Origin: Rhodovulum strictum
Lineage (GTDB): Bacteria > Pseudomonadota > Alphaproteobacteria > Rhodobacterales > Rhodobacteraceae
Assembly (NCBI RefSeq): GCF_009649175.1
Contig: NZ_WJPO01000011.1
Coordinates: 1-64,000, forward strand
Direction of reading: 5' to 3'
Length of the DNA: 64,000 nt
Shown piece by piece: positions 1 to 7,939 of this stretch. Position 1 is the first letter of the stretch; the number at the start of each line of letters is the position of its first letter. The position numbers were made by a program, and so were the translations under genes. The notes beneath the pieces are model-generated. The model was not told the origin of the DNA and ran no database searches. It worked only from the letters and a program-made list of their open reading frames with translations.

Positions 1-86
1 ATGATTTCTATGGCGGGGCGATCGACGGCAATTTCGGGCCGGGCACGCAGCGCGGGCTGCGGGGGGCCTATGGTCTGCGCCACTAG
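1..86 (+). CDS. C-terminal end of a peptidoglycan-binding (PG_binding_1-like) protein, partial
   Basis: The frame beginning at base 3 reads through to a TAG at 84-86 and gives 27 residues. They contain the sequence YGGAIDGNFGPGTQRGLRGAYG, cut here to the key part DGNFGPGT. That D-G-x-F-G-P-x-T pattern is typical of the end of a PG_binding_1 repeat, in which a short helical bundle binds the peptidoglycan stem. The rest of the gene lies left of the window, so the catalytic or partner domain is unknown. It points toward the T6SS locus, and many T6SS loci carry a peptidoglycan-binding accessory protein, so it may belong to the cluster. That link is inference from position only. Confidence 0.6.
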   Translation, partial: DFYGGAIDGNFGPGTQRGLRGAYGLRH

Positions 87-130
87 GCGCTTTGGCCGCG
101 GGCCGCCCCGGCCTTGCCGGGGCGACCCGC

Positions 131-182
131 GCGGGGGGCACTGCCCCCCGCGACCCCCCGGGGTATTTTGACCAAGAAGAAG
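131..182 (+). repeat. Dispersed 3'-end element: hairpin followed by GGGTATTT-N3-CCAAGAAGAAG (copy 1)
   Basis: A perfect 9-bp stem (GCGGGGGGC / GCCCCCCGC, loop ACT) at 131-151 is followed by a C/G-rich linker. A 22-base motif then runs from 161 to 182. The same motif, with 20 of 22 bases identical, lies at 47556-47577 behind another hairpin. Both copies are on the + strand just after the stop codon of a + gene. There is no U-run directly after the stem, so it is not a classical terminator. It may be a mobile or structural 3'UTR element. Confidence 0.55.
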
Positions 183-220
183 ACAGATTGGTTTCGGGTG
201 GGAGGGGTGCGGGTGTGGGG

Positions 221-916
221 TTAGCTCAGCGCCTGGAATTCGACCCGGCGGTTTTCGCCGGCGCGGGGATTGGCGGTGTTGAAAAGGAACCGCTTGCCAA
301 GGCCCATGGCTTCCAGCCGGGTCGGGTCGATGCCGCATTCGTTGACGAAATAGCGCTGCACTTCCTCGGCGCGCAGGATCGACAGCCTTTCGTTATAGGC
401 GTCGCTCCCGGCAGCATCGGTATGGCCCACGATCCGGAACCGGGCGATGTCGCTGGCCTTCATCACCCGGCAGAGCTGTTCGAGCCGCGGTTTCTGGTCG
501 GGCGAGAGGGCGGCGGAATCGAAGGCGAACTCGATCCGGACATTGACCTGCAACTCGGGCGCAAGCTGGCCGAAGACCACCGGGGTCGGGGCGGTTGGCG
601 TTGCGGGCGCGAGCGGGCGCAGCCCGGTGGTGGCAAGCCCGGCTGTGCCGGTGGAGCCGATGCTGACGCCCTCGCCGCCCTCGGGCGGGGCGGTAGGGGC
701 CTCGGCAGCGGCGGCGGTGGTCGGTCCCTGCACATCCTCGACGGTGACAAGGGTCAGGCCGCGGGTGCGGCCCATGCCGCTTTCCGTGGCTTCGCGGAAT
801 GCGTTGCGCTGGGTTTCGAAGATCCGCAGCAATTCGTCATCGCTGATGTCCTGTGCGGTTGCGGGCGCGGCCCATGCAATTGCGACGCCAAGCGCCAGTC
901 CCAGAAACCTTCGCAT
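221..916 (-). CDS. OmpA-family periplasmic protein with C-terminal peptidoglycan-binding domain
   Basis: The protein has 231 residues. Residues 1-21 form a signal peptide ending ATAQ, so it is exported. Residues of about 60-120 are low-complexity (Ala/Pro/Thr) and look like a flexible linker. Residues 130-231 form an OmpA-like domain with IEFAFDSAALSP, RFRIVGHTDAAGSDAYN and the terminal NRRVEF motif that contacts peptidoglycan. There is no beta-barrel, so it is a soluble or wall-anchored protein. A GGGGGGAG Shine-Dalgarno lies just before the ATG. It is divergent from the phosphatase-led T6SS operon, separated by 129 bp. A role in anchoring the secretion apparatus to the wall is plausible but inferred from position. 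Confidence 0.85.
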   Translation of the reverse strand: MRRFLGLALGVAIAWAAPATAQDISDDELLRIFETQRNAFREATESGMGRTRGLTLVTVEDVQGPTTAAAAEAPTAPPEGGEGVSIGSTGTAGLATTGLRPLAPATPTAPTPVVFGQLAPELQVNVRIEFAFDSAALSPDQKPRLEQLCRVMKASDIARFRIVGHTDAAGSDAYNERLSILRAEEVQRYFVNECGIDPTRLEAMGLGKRFLFNTANPRAGENRRVEFQALS

Positions 917-1045
917 CGCTCCCCCCAGAGAAATCCGTTCAGATGCGGGTCATTCTACGGTATCCTTCGCTTCGGTTCAATTCGCGACCAGGACGGGGAC
1001 CGGCATGGCTGACCGGAGCGGACGGCGCGCAGGCGGAGCGGCGCG

Positions 1046-1804
1046 ATGAGTGCGTCGACGCCGCGTGTGCCGGTGCCGGGGCTGGACATGCCGCGGCCGG
1101 TGGGGGCGGGGCTGACCCATCGCGGGCTGGTGCGCACGCGCAACGAGGACGCGATCCTGACCGATCCCGACAGCGGCGAATTATGGGCCGTGGCCGACGG
1201 GATGGGCGGCCATGCGGCGGGCGATGTCGCCTCGGACATGGTGATCGACGCGCTGGCGGGCCTGCCGGACTCGGCGGCGCCGGTGGCGGCGATGATCGAG
1301 CGGCTGGAGGCGGCGAATGGCGCGATCGGGGCGCGTGCCCGGGCCGAGGGTTGGGGGCAGATCGGCGCCACGGTCGTTGCGACGATGATCCGCAATGCGG
1401 TGGCGCATCTGGTCTGGGCCGGGGACAGCCGCGGGTATCTGATGCGGGGCGGGCATCTGCGGCTGCTGACCCGCGATCATACGCTGGTGCAGGATCTGGT
1501 GGACCGGGGGGCGCTAGGCGCCGATCAGGCCGAGAGCCATCCCGATTCCCATGTGGTCACCCGCGCGGTGGGGATGGGGTCGGGCTTTGCCGCCGAAAGT
1601 CTGTCGGTGCCGGTGGTGCCCGGCGACCGGCTTCTGCTGTGCAGTGACGGGTTGCCGCGCTGCGTCAGCCAGCAGGACATCGCAGCGATCCTGGGCCGCG
1701 CCGATGCCCCGGCCGAGACCTGCCGGGCGCTGGTCGCGGCTGCGTTGGCGGCGGGTGCGCCGGACAATGTGTCGGTCATCGTCATCGGGATCGAGGAGGG
1801 CTGA
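1046..1804 (+). CDS. pppA: PP2C-family serine/threonine phosphatase (PppA-type, T6SS-associated)
   Basis: This 252-residue protein carries the PP2C (PPM) motif series in order: RTRNEDAIL near residue 30, VADGMGGHAAGD near 48 (metal-binding Asp and Gly), GATVVA, WAGDSRGYL near 128, the DHTLVQDLV segment, LLCSDGL and the terminal APDNVSVIVI with its metal-binding Asp. In T6SS loci with the threonine-phosphorylation pathway, PppA dephosphorylates the FHA protein phosphorylated by PpkA and so resets secretion. The matching kinase (23328-25415) and FHA protein (14642-15883) are both in this locus, which supports that role. It is the first gene of a rightward operon and ends four bases before the GTG of the M15 peptidase gene. 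The symbol rests on context and family. Confidence 0.88.
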   Translation: MSASTPRVPVPGLDMPRPVGAGLTHRGLVRTRNEDAILTDPDSGELWAVADGMGGHAAGDVASDMVIDALAGLPDSAAPVAAMIERLEAANGAIGARARAEGWGQIGATVVATMIRNAVAHLVWAGDSRGYLMRGGHLRLLTRDHTLVQDLVDRGALGADQAESHPDSHVVTRAVGMGSGFAAESLSVPVVPGDRLLLCSDGLPRCVSQQDIAAILGRADAPAETCRALVAAALAAGAPDNVSVIVIGIEEG

Positions 1805-1808
1805 ACCC

Positions 1809-2678
1809 GTGCGGGAAGGGGCGCTGATCGGGCCGATCATCATCGCCATCGGGCTGGTGAGCGCGGCGGTCAGCTTTGCCGTGGTCGGTGCGGTGCTGGA
1901 ACGGGCCGATCCGGCGGCAGAGTTGCGGCTGGGCCGGGCCGAGGAACGTATTGCCGTGGCCGAGGCCGAGATCGCGCGCCAGGGTGCTGCGCTGCGCGAG
2001 GCGCGGGCCGATCTGGCGCGGCTGAGGGACGAGATGTCCTTGATGGCGGGCCGGGCACCCGTGGCGGCGCCCGGTTTCGGGGGGGATGCCCCGGCGCTGC
2101 CCTCGCATGACGACGATCCGCCCGAGACCGAGGAACTGACCGAGGTGATGCAACTGGCCCGCGCGCGGTTCAACAAGGGCATCACCCAGCCCAACAACCG
2201 GGTGATGCTGGAGCTTCTGGGCAATCCGCGCGCGAGCTATTCGCAGGACTGCCAGCCGGTCACCGATCCGCGGCTGCGCGCGCTTCTGGAAACCCGGCGG
2301 ATCGGGCCGATCACGGTGACGATGATCCGGCCGGCACTCGATTCGCTGGAACGGATTCTGGACCGGCTGGCCGAGACCGATCCCGACATCCATGCCAAGC
2401 TGGGCACCGCCGGGGCGCTTTGTGCGCGCAACATCCGTGGCTCGACCACCGCGATCTCGAACCATAGCTGGGGCACCGCGGTCGACCTGACGCTCGAAGG
2501 CGTGCTGGATGCCTTTGCCGATGGGGGCACGCAGTTCGGGCTGCTGATCCTGGCGGAATATTTCAACGACGAGGGATGGTTCTGGGGGGCCACCTACAGC
2601 CGCGAGGATTCGATGCATTTCGAAGTCGGTGCCGAGACGCTGCGCCGCTGGCTGGACGAGGGGCAACTGGGCGGCTGA
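1809..2678 (+). CDS. Membrane-anchored M15 (VanY/D-Ala-D-Ala carboxypeptidase-like) peptidase
   Basis: The protein has 289 residues if it starts at the GTG four bases after pppA. The longer upstream reading would lie inside pppA. Residues 7-28 form one membrane helix and residues 35-78 a coiled coil. The C-terminal half is an M15 zinc peptidase domain with SNHSWGTAVDLT (His219, Asp226) and REDSMHFEV (His270) supplying the expected zinc ligands. Such enzymes cut peptide stems of peptidoglycan. Its stop overlaps the ATG of the TssL/TssM-like hybrid (TGATG), so the two are translationally coupled. A T6SS must open the wall to assemble, and Acinetobacter TagX is a known wall endopeptidase for that purpose. 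The equivalent role here is inference. Confidence 0.8.
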   Translation: MREGALIGPIIIAIGLVSAAVSFAVVGAVLERADPAAELRLGRAEERIAVAEAEIARQGAALREARADLARLRDEMSLMAGRAPVAAPGFGGDAPALPSHDDDPPETEELTEVMQLARARFNKGITQPNNRVMLELLGNPRASYSQDCQPVTDPRLRALLETRRIGPITVTMIRPALDSLERILDRLAETDPDIHAKLGTAGALCARNIRGSTTAISNHSWGTAVDLTLEGVLDAFADGGTQFGLLILAEYFNDEGWFWGATYSREDSMHFEVGAETLRRWLDEGQLGG

Positions 2679-5092
2679 TGGCAGGGCGGCCCGATACCGG
2701 ACGGCTGTTGCGGCTTGCCGGGCCGGTGCTGGATTTCCTGGCCGGGATGGCGGGGAACGAGGATGCGCTGCTGGCCGAGGCGCGGGCGCGGCTTGACCGG
2801 TTCGAGGCCGCGGCGCTGGCCGAGGGGGTGCCGGTCCAGGCGATCCGGCCTGCGCGCTATGCCCTGGCGGTGCTGATCGACCAGCGTGCGCGCAGCCTGC
2901 CGGGGCTGTCGGTGCGGCGCTGGTCGGCGCTGGCGGCGCGGCAATTATTCGACGGGCGCGACATCTCGCTGGACCGGGTGCGGGGCTTTCGCGACACGGC
3001 GCGCGGGCAGGGGCCGGATTATGCCGATCTGGCGGGGTTTCTGGACAATCTGCTCGACCGGGCCGAGGCGGCGCGGCGCGGCGGCACGCGGCGGCGTTCG
3101 GGCGGGGCAGGCTGGGCGGTCGGGGGTGTTCTGGCGCTGGTGCTGGCGCTGGGGGGCTATGCGCTGGCGCTGGACTATCGCTTTCACGCCAATCTGATCC
3201 GCGGTTTTCAGGCCGAGGCGCTGGCGATCGGCCTTGACCGGGCGGAGATCGGCCCCGATCTGGGCGACCGCCTCGACAGGATGGCGGCGGCACTGGCGCG
3301 GGTCGAGGCAGCGGCGCGGGGCGCGCCGCTGGGCGGGCGGGTGTTCGATGCGGCGGGGCAGGCGCGGGGGGAATACGGGGCGGCGGTCGCGCGGCATCTG
3401 CCCGGCGCGATGGCGGGGGCGGTTGCCGAGGCGCTGGCGGGCGAGGGCGAGGGGCTGGCGCTTTACGACACGCTGCGGGCCTGGTCGATCCTGACCGGCG
3501 AGGCGGCGTGGAGCGGGGCCTATCTGGCGGGCTGGCTGGCGGCGCGCGGGGCGGACGATCCGGCGCTGGCTGCATTGGTGGCGCATGTGCCCGCGCTGAC
3601 CGGCCCGGCCGCTGCGCTGCCCGCGCAGGATCCCGAATTGCTGGCGCAGGCCCGGCTGTTCGCCCGCGAGGCGGGTGAGGCTGAGCGCGCCTGGCTGGAA
3701 CTGCGCCGCTCAGACGGGGCGGCGGCGCTGGCGCCCTGGCGGGCAGAGGATGCGGTGCCGGGGCTGGCGGATGTGGTGTTGCGCCGGTCGGGGCGGGGGA
3801 TGGAGGCGCCGCTGCCGGGGCTTTTCATAGCGTCGGGCTGGGATTGGGCGCGGGATTACGGCGCGGGGCTGGCGGTGCAGACGGCGCGCGCTGTCGCGCC
3901 CGACCTGCTGGGCGTGGTGCCGGTGCAGGTCAACGCCGCGCCCGACCGGGTGATGGATGTGCTGCACGATCAGACGCTGGCCCATTGGCAGGGCTATCTG
4001 GCGGATCTGCGCGTGCGCCCCTTTGGCGACAGGGATGCCTCGGTGCGGATCTCGGGGCTGCTGGCGGCGCCCAATTCGCCGCTGGCCCGGCTGATCCGCG
4101 AGGTCTGGGCGCAGGCGGGGGGCGCGGACCGGCGGCGCGGCCATGCGCGGCAATTGCGGCTGGCCACCGTGTTCGGCCCGGCGATCCAATATGTCGAGGC
4201 GGGCAAGATGGCCGAGATCGCGGCGCTTTTCGCCGCGCTGAACGTGGCGCTGGGCGCGATGCGCGAGGGCGACGAGGCGGCGGCGGAACGGCTGATGAGC
4301 GTTCAGGACCGCGCGGCCTCGGTCGAGGCGCTGAAGACCGCGCCGCTGGTGGTGGTGCAGATCGTCGAGGATGTGCTGGCCCAGACCTCGGCCGCGCATG
4401 CGGACATCCTGACCAACCCGGTGACGCGGCGCTGGCAGGCCGCCGTGCTGCCCCTGTGCAAGCGCACGGTCGAAGGCCGCTATCCCTTTGCCGAGGGTGC
4501 GCCTGCCGACATGGCCGATTTCACCGCGCTGTTCGGGCCGGGCGGCGCATTGCAGGCGTTCTTTGCCAGCACACTGGCGCCCTATCTCGACACCACCGCG
4601 CGGCCCTGGCGCTGGAAGCCCGAGGCGCGGCTGGCGGGCCTTTCGCCCGAGAGTGCCGCGTTCTTCGAACACGCGCTGGGGGCGGCGGGTGGGTTCTTCG
4701 ATGCCGAGGGGCGGTTCGGGGCCGCGCTGACCCTGACGACGCTGGCCGAGCGGGGGCAGGCGGTGATGGCGGTGGGCGGGCAGGGCGTGCCGCTCTCGGC
4801 TGCCGCCGGGGCCGAGCGGCTGGTCTGGCCGGGGCCGGTGCCCGAGGCGGGCGCCGAGATCGGCTTTCGCGGCGAAACCGGGGGTGGCACGCTGGCCGAA
4901 CCGGGCGCCTGGGGGCTGATCCGGCTACTCGATGGCGTCCGGGTGCGCCGCCGCGACGAGGGGCGGCGCTTCCTTGTCGATTTCCGTAGCGCTGAGGGGC
5001 GCATCTTTGTCGAGATCCTGTTCGAGGCTGCGCAGAACCCGGTTTCGGCGCGCCCGCTGCTGCGCGGGCTGACCTGCCCGACGACGCTGTAA
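2678..5092 (+). CDS. TssL(DotU)-TssM(IcmF) hybrid lacking the NTPase domain
   Basis: The protein has 804 residues, starting at the ATG that overlaps the M15 stop. Residues 8-130 resemble the DotU fold of the window's own TssL: an EGVP segment, a hydrophobic helix ALAVLIDQRA, then W-x-L and LFDGRDIS. A single membrane helix follows at 146-164. From about residue 480 it matches the C-terminal part of TssM (7940-11473); both share GRYPF, DF-x-x-LFGPGG, TARPWRW and GAW-x-x-x-RLL. The IcmF Walker-A NTPase region and the TssM N-terminal helices are absent. The frame is continuous, so it is not a broken tssM. I know of no characterised protein with this layout. It may form or modify an inner-membrane/periplasmic core subunit. 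Confidence 0.75.
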   Translation: MAGRPDTGRLLRLAGPVLDFLAGMAGNEDALLAEARARLDRFEAAALAEGVPVQAIRPARYALAVLIDQRARSLPGLSVRRWSALAARQLFDGRDISLDRVRGFRDTARGQGPDYADLAGFLDNLLDRAEAARRGGTRRRSGGAGWAVGGVLALVLALGGYALALDYRFHANLIRGFQAEALAIGLDRAEIGPDLGDRLDRMAAALARVEAAARGAPLGGRVFDAAGQARGEYGAAVARHLPGAMAGAVAEALAGEGEGLALYDTLRAWSILTGEAAWSGAYLAGWLAARGADDPALAALVAHVPALTGPAAALPAQDPELLAQARLFAREAGEAERAWLELRRSDGAAALAPWRAEDAVPGLADVVLRRSGRGMEAPLPGLFIASGWDWARDYGAGLAVQTARAVAPDLLGVVPVQVNAAPDRVMDVLHDQTLAHWQGYLADLRVRPFGDRDASVRISGLLAAPNSPLARLIREVWAQAGGADRRRGHARQLRLATVFGPAIQYVEAGKMAEIAALFAALNVALGAMREGDEAAAERLMSVQDRAASVEALKTAPLVVVQIVEDVLAQTSAAHADILTNPVTRRWQAAVLPLCKRTVEGRYPFAEGAPADMADFTALFGPGGALQAFFASTLAPYLDTTARPWRWKPEARLAGLSPESAAFFEHALGAAGGFFDAEGRFGAALTLTTLAERGQAVMAVGGQGVPLSAAAGAERLVWPGPVPEAGAEIGFRGETGGGTLAEPGAWGLIRLLDGVRVRRRDEGRRFLVDFRSAEGRIFVEILFEAAQNPVSARPLLRGLTCPTTL

Positions 5093-5133
5093 GGCCGCGC
5101 GCGGAAAACCCGCCCAAGGCCGCCCGCCCGCGC

Positions 5134-5139
5134 TATACT
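5134..5139 (+). promoter_or_regulatory. Possible -10 box for vgrG
   Basis: TATACT stands out as an AT-rich hexamer in the GC-rich 80-bp gap between the hybrid gene and vgrG, 33 bases before the ATG. No good -35 is visible at 17 bases upstream, so an independent vgrG promoter is only a possibility. Confidence 0.28.
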
Positions 5140-5172
5140 GGCACCGACGGGTCGCCAGAAGGGGGCAGGCAG

Positions 5173-7464
5173 ATGTTCGAGGACCGCCATTTCGCCGTCA
5201 CGACACCGCTGGATCAGGACTTCCTGCGCTTTGCCTATCTGGAGGGGCATGACGAGATCTCGGCGCCGTTTCTTTACCGGGTGGGGCTGATCAGCCCGGA
5301 TTTGGAACTCGACCCGGCCGATCTGCTGGGGCGTCCATTCGCGGTGCGGGTCGGCGGGCAGGGCGAGGAACCGCGCTGGTTTCACGGGCTGGCCGCCGCG
5401 TTCCGCATGGACCGGATGCAGGACGGTTTCGCGCTTTACGAGGTCGTGCTGCGGCCCTGGCTGTGGTTTCTGGGCAATCGCAGCGACAACCGCATCTTTC
5501 AGAACATGAGCGTGGTCGAGATCGTCGAACAGGTGTTCGCCGCCTATCCCGCCGCGTCCTTTGAAAAGCGGCTTCAGGGCAGCTATGCGCCGCGGGAATA
5601 TTGCGTGCAATATGGCGAAAGCGATCTCGATTTCGTCCAGCGCCTGCTGGAGGATGAGGGCATCTTTCATTTCTTCGAGCATGAGGAAGGCGGCCACCGG
5701 CTGATCCTGACCGATGCCAATGCAAGCCTGAAGGCGGCGGGGGGGCTGGACGAACTGGCGTTCGAGCCCGATGCCTTCGTCACATTTCGCGATGGCGATT
5801 ACATCACCAGATGGCAGCCCTGCACCTCGGTCGTGACGGGGAAATTTGTTCAGACCGATTACGATTTCGAGAAACCCTCTGCCGATCTGGCCACCCGGGC
5901 CGATGACCCGCGCGGGCATGCGCTGGACGATGGCGAGCGGTATCACTACCCGGGCGGCTATGTGCAGGTGTCGGCGGGCGACGGGCGCAGCCGCATCCGG
6001 CTGGAGGAGGTGCAGGCGCCCGCCCGCCGGGCCGAGGCGGTGACGACCGCGCCCGCCCTGCTGTCGGGGGCGAAGTTCAGGCTGACGGGGTTCCCGCGCG
6101 AGGCCGAGAATGACGCCTACATGATCCTGCGGGCCGATTACACGCTGCGCGAGGAACAGTATCGCAGCGGCCAGCGCACCGAGCGCCAACCCCAGGGCTA
6201 TGAGGCGCGGCTGGTGCTGGCGCCCATGGCGCTGCCCTTCCGGCCCGAGCGGCGCAGCCGCTGGCCGGTAATGAAGGGGCCGCAGACCGCGACCGTGGTG
6301 GGGCCTGCGGGGGCCGAGATCTTCACCGACAGGTATTCGCGCGTGAAGGTCCAGTTCCATTGGGACCGGCTGGGCGGGCGCGACGAGAATTCGTCCTGTT
6401 TCGTGCGGGTCAGTTCCGCCTGGGCGGGGGCGGGCTGGGGCTTGATCCAGATCCCGCGGATCGGGCAGGAGGTGATCGTCGATTTCCTGGAGGGCGACCC
6501 GGACCGCCCGCTGATCACGGGCCGGGTCTACAATGCCGAGCAGATGCCGCCCTATGGCCTGCCCGGCAACGAGACGCAATCGGGCTGGAAGTCGATGTCC
6601 TCGCCCGGCGGGGGGGGCTGGAACGAGTTGCGCTTCGAGGACCGGAAAGGGGCCGAGGAGGTCTATTTCCAGGCCGAGAAGGACCATACCGAACTGGTCA
6701 AGAACGACGAGACGCGCACAATCGGCCATGACTGGGTCGAGGATGTGGGCCATGACGCTACGCAAAGCGTGGGCCATGACCGGACGGAATCGGTGGGCAA
6801 TGACAAGTCCACCTCTGTCGGCAACAACCGCACCGTCAAGATCGGCGTGAACGATGACGAGACCGTGGGCGCGAACCGCAGCCTGAGCGTGGGTGTGGAC
6901 GAGACGATCGCGATTGGCGCCAACAGCGCCGAGACGATCGGCGCCAATCACAGCCAGTCGGTCGGCGCGAACCAGTCGGTCAGCGTCGGCGCCTCGCGCG
7001 ATGACAGCGTGGGCGCGAACGAAGGCCGGACGGTCGGCGCGGACCAGAGCCAGGCCGTGGGCAGCAACCGCTCGGTCAGCGTCGGCGCCGCCCAGTCGCA
7101 TCAGGTGGGCGGCGCCGATAGCTGGGCGGTGGGCGGTGCGCGCTCGGCCCAGATCGGTAAGACCGACACGACCCGGGTGGGGGCGGACCAGTCCATCGAG
7201 GTGGCCGGCGCGCGGGCGCTGAAGGTGGGCAAGGGCGCCGTGACCCAGGTCGCGCAGGACATGGGCGTGAAGGTCGGCAAGAACCTGGTGATCGAGGCCG
7301 GGGACAGCATCGTGCTGAAGGTCGGCAAGGCATCCATGGCGATGAAGAAGGACGGCACGATCAGCATCGAGGGCAAGGACATCACGCTGAAGGGGTCGGG
7401 CAAGATCACCGCCAAGGCAAGCGGCGAGGTCACGATCAAGGGCAGCAAGATCAACCAGAACTGA
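5173..7464 (+). CDS. vgrG: T6SS spike protein VgrG (TssI)
   Basis: The protein has 763 residues. The N-terminal gp27-like region (about 1-370) contains the hallmark YCVQYGESDLDFVQRLLEDEG and FFEH segments. The gp5 OB-fold (about 375-455) contains RVKVQFHWDR, RVSSAWAGAGWG, RIGQEVIVDFLEGDPDRP and TGRVYN. The needle follows, with more than twenty uninterrupted octads of the V/I-G-x-x-x-x-x-x type from residue 517. It ends in a short Lys-rich strand (GSKINQN). No effector domain is appended, so cargo must be loaded by a PAAR protein. It trimerises to cap the Hcp tube. The last 14 bp overlap the convergent tagF. An AGGGGGCAGGC sequence serves as ribosome-binding site. Confidence 0.95.
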   Translation: MFEDRHFAVTTPLDQDFLRFAYLEGHDEISAPFLYRVGLISPDLELDPADLLGRPFAVRVGGQGEEPRWFHGLAAAFRMDRMQDGFALYEVVLRPWLWFLGNRSDNRIFQNMSVVEIVEQVFAAYPAASFEKRLQGSYAPREYCVQYGESDLDFVQRLLEDEGIFHFFEHEEGGHRLILTDANASLKAAGGLDELAFEPDAFVTFRDGDYITRWQPCTSVVTGKFVQTDYDFEKPSADLATRADDPRGHALDDGERYHYPGGYVQVSAGDGRSRIRLEEVQAPARRAEAVTTAPALLSGAKFRLTGFPREAENDAYMILRADYTLREEQYRSGQRTERQPQGYEARLVLAPMALPFRPERRSRWPVMKGPQTATVVGPAGAEIFTDRYSRVKVQFHWDRLGGRDENSSCFVRVSSAWAGAGWGLIQIPRIGQEVIVDFLEGDPDRPLITGRVYNAEQMPPYGLPGNETQSGWKSMSSPGGGGWNELRFEDRKGAEEVYFQAEKDHTELVKNDETRTIGHDWVEDVGHDATQSVGHDRTESVGNDKSTSVGNNRTVKIGVNDDETVGANRSLSVGVDETIAIGANSAETIGANHSQSVGANQSVSVGASRDDSVGANEGRTVGADQSQAVGSNRSVSVGAAQSHQVGGADSWAVGGARSAQIGKTDTTRVGADQSIEVAGARALKVGKGAVTQVAQDMGVKVGKNLVIEAGDSIVLKVGKASMAMKKDGTISIEGKDITLKGSGKITAKASGEVTIKGSKINQN
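6721..7224 (+). repeat. 21 in-register octapeptide (24-bp) repeats coding the VgrG needle
   Basis: The DNA encodes 21 successive octads beginning V-G or I-G (for example VGANRSLS, VGANQSVS, VGSNRSVS) with no insertion or deletion. The pattern resembles the octapeptide repeat of the phage T4 gp5 beta-helix. DNA copies are imperfect, mostly GTSGGCGCSAAC at each unit start. Less regular octads continue for a few more units. Confidence 0.85.
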
Positions 7465-7936
7465 GCGGGCCGAAGATCCGGGCAAGGGCCTCGTCCGGGC
7501 TGTCGGGCAGGCCGGGGCTGTCGGCGGTCCAGAGGCCGGGGGCGGGCTCCGTCGCGGGTAGCGCCGCGGGCAGGGCGGCGATCAGCGCGTCGGGGTCAAG
7601 CTGTCCTTCGGTCGCGGCGCGGGCGGCGGGCAGGGCGGCGGTGCACCAATGCTCGGCCGCCGCGCGGTCCAGCCCGGGCAGGTGGCAGCAGGTCAGCGGA
7701 AAGGCCCGGCCTGCGCGGTCGGTCGAGGGCAGGATCAGTGCGGTCAGGCTGGTTCCGTTCAGCAGCAGCGTGGCCCTTAGCCCCGCCTCTGGCCATGTTT
7801 CGGGCGCGCGGGCATGGCGGGCGAGATGGGCGGTCAGCCAGCGGTCAAGCGGCGCGCGCAGCCCCGGCGGCAGGCCGCGGGCGACGAAATCGCCCAGCCC
7901 GGGCAGCTTGCCGAACAGCGCGGTGGCGGGGGGCAT
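7451..7936 (-). CDS. tagF: T6SS-associated protein TagF
   Basis: The protein has 161 residues. It opens with ALFGKLPGLGDFVARGLP, the signature of the TagF family (DUF2094), and continues with a TSLTALILPSTDRAGR segment. TagF holds T6SS assembly in check independently of phosphorylation in Pseudomonas by sequestering FHA protein. This copy is shorter than the usual 200 or more residues, because the C-terminal half is reduced to a Pro/Ala-rich tail. It is the last gene of the leftward structural block, four bases after tssM, and its 3' end overlaps the convergent vgrG. The negative-regulator role is family knowledge. Confidence 0.85.
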   Translation of the reverse strand: MPPATALFGKLPGLGDFVARGLPPGLRAPLDRWLTAHLARHARAPETWPEAGLRATLLLNGTSLTALILPSTDRAGRAFPLTCCHLPGLDRAAAEHWCTAALPAARAATEGQLDPDALIAALPAALPATEPAPGLWTADSPGLPDSPDEALARIFGPLSSG

Positions 7937-7939
7937 GCC

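Noticed and set aside
2678-5092. Hybrid protein read as a frameshifted or truncated tssM
   Set aside because: The frame is uninterrupted from a coupled start codon to the stop, the N-terminus resembles TssL and not the missing TssM part, and a complete tssM is present.
4582-7485. 967-residue open frame on the minus strand
   Set aside because: It mirrors the vgrG and hybrid genes; the repeated HADRL-like text is the antisense reading of the VgrG octads. High GC keeps antisense frames open.
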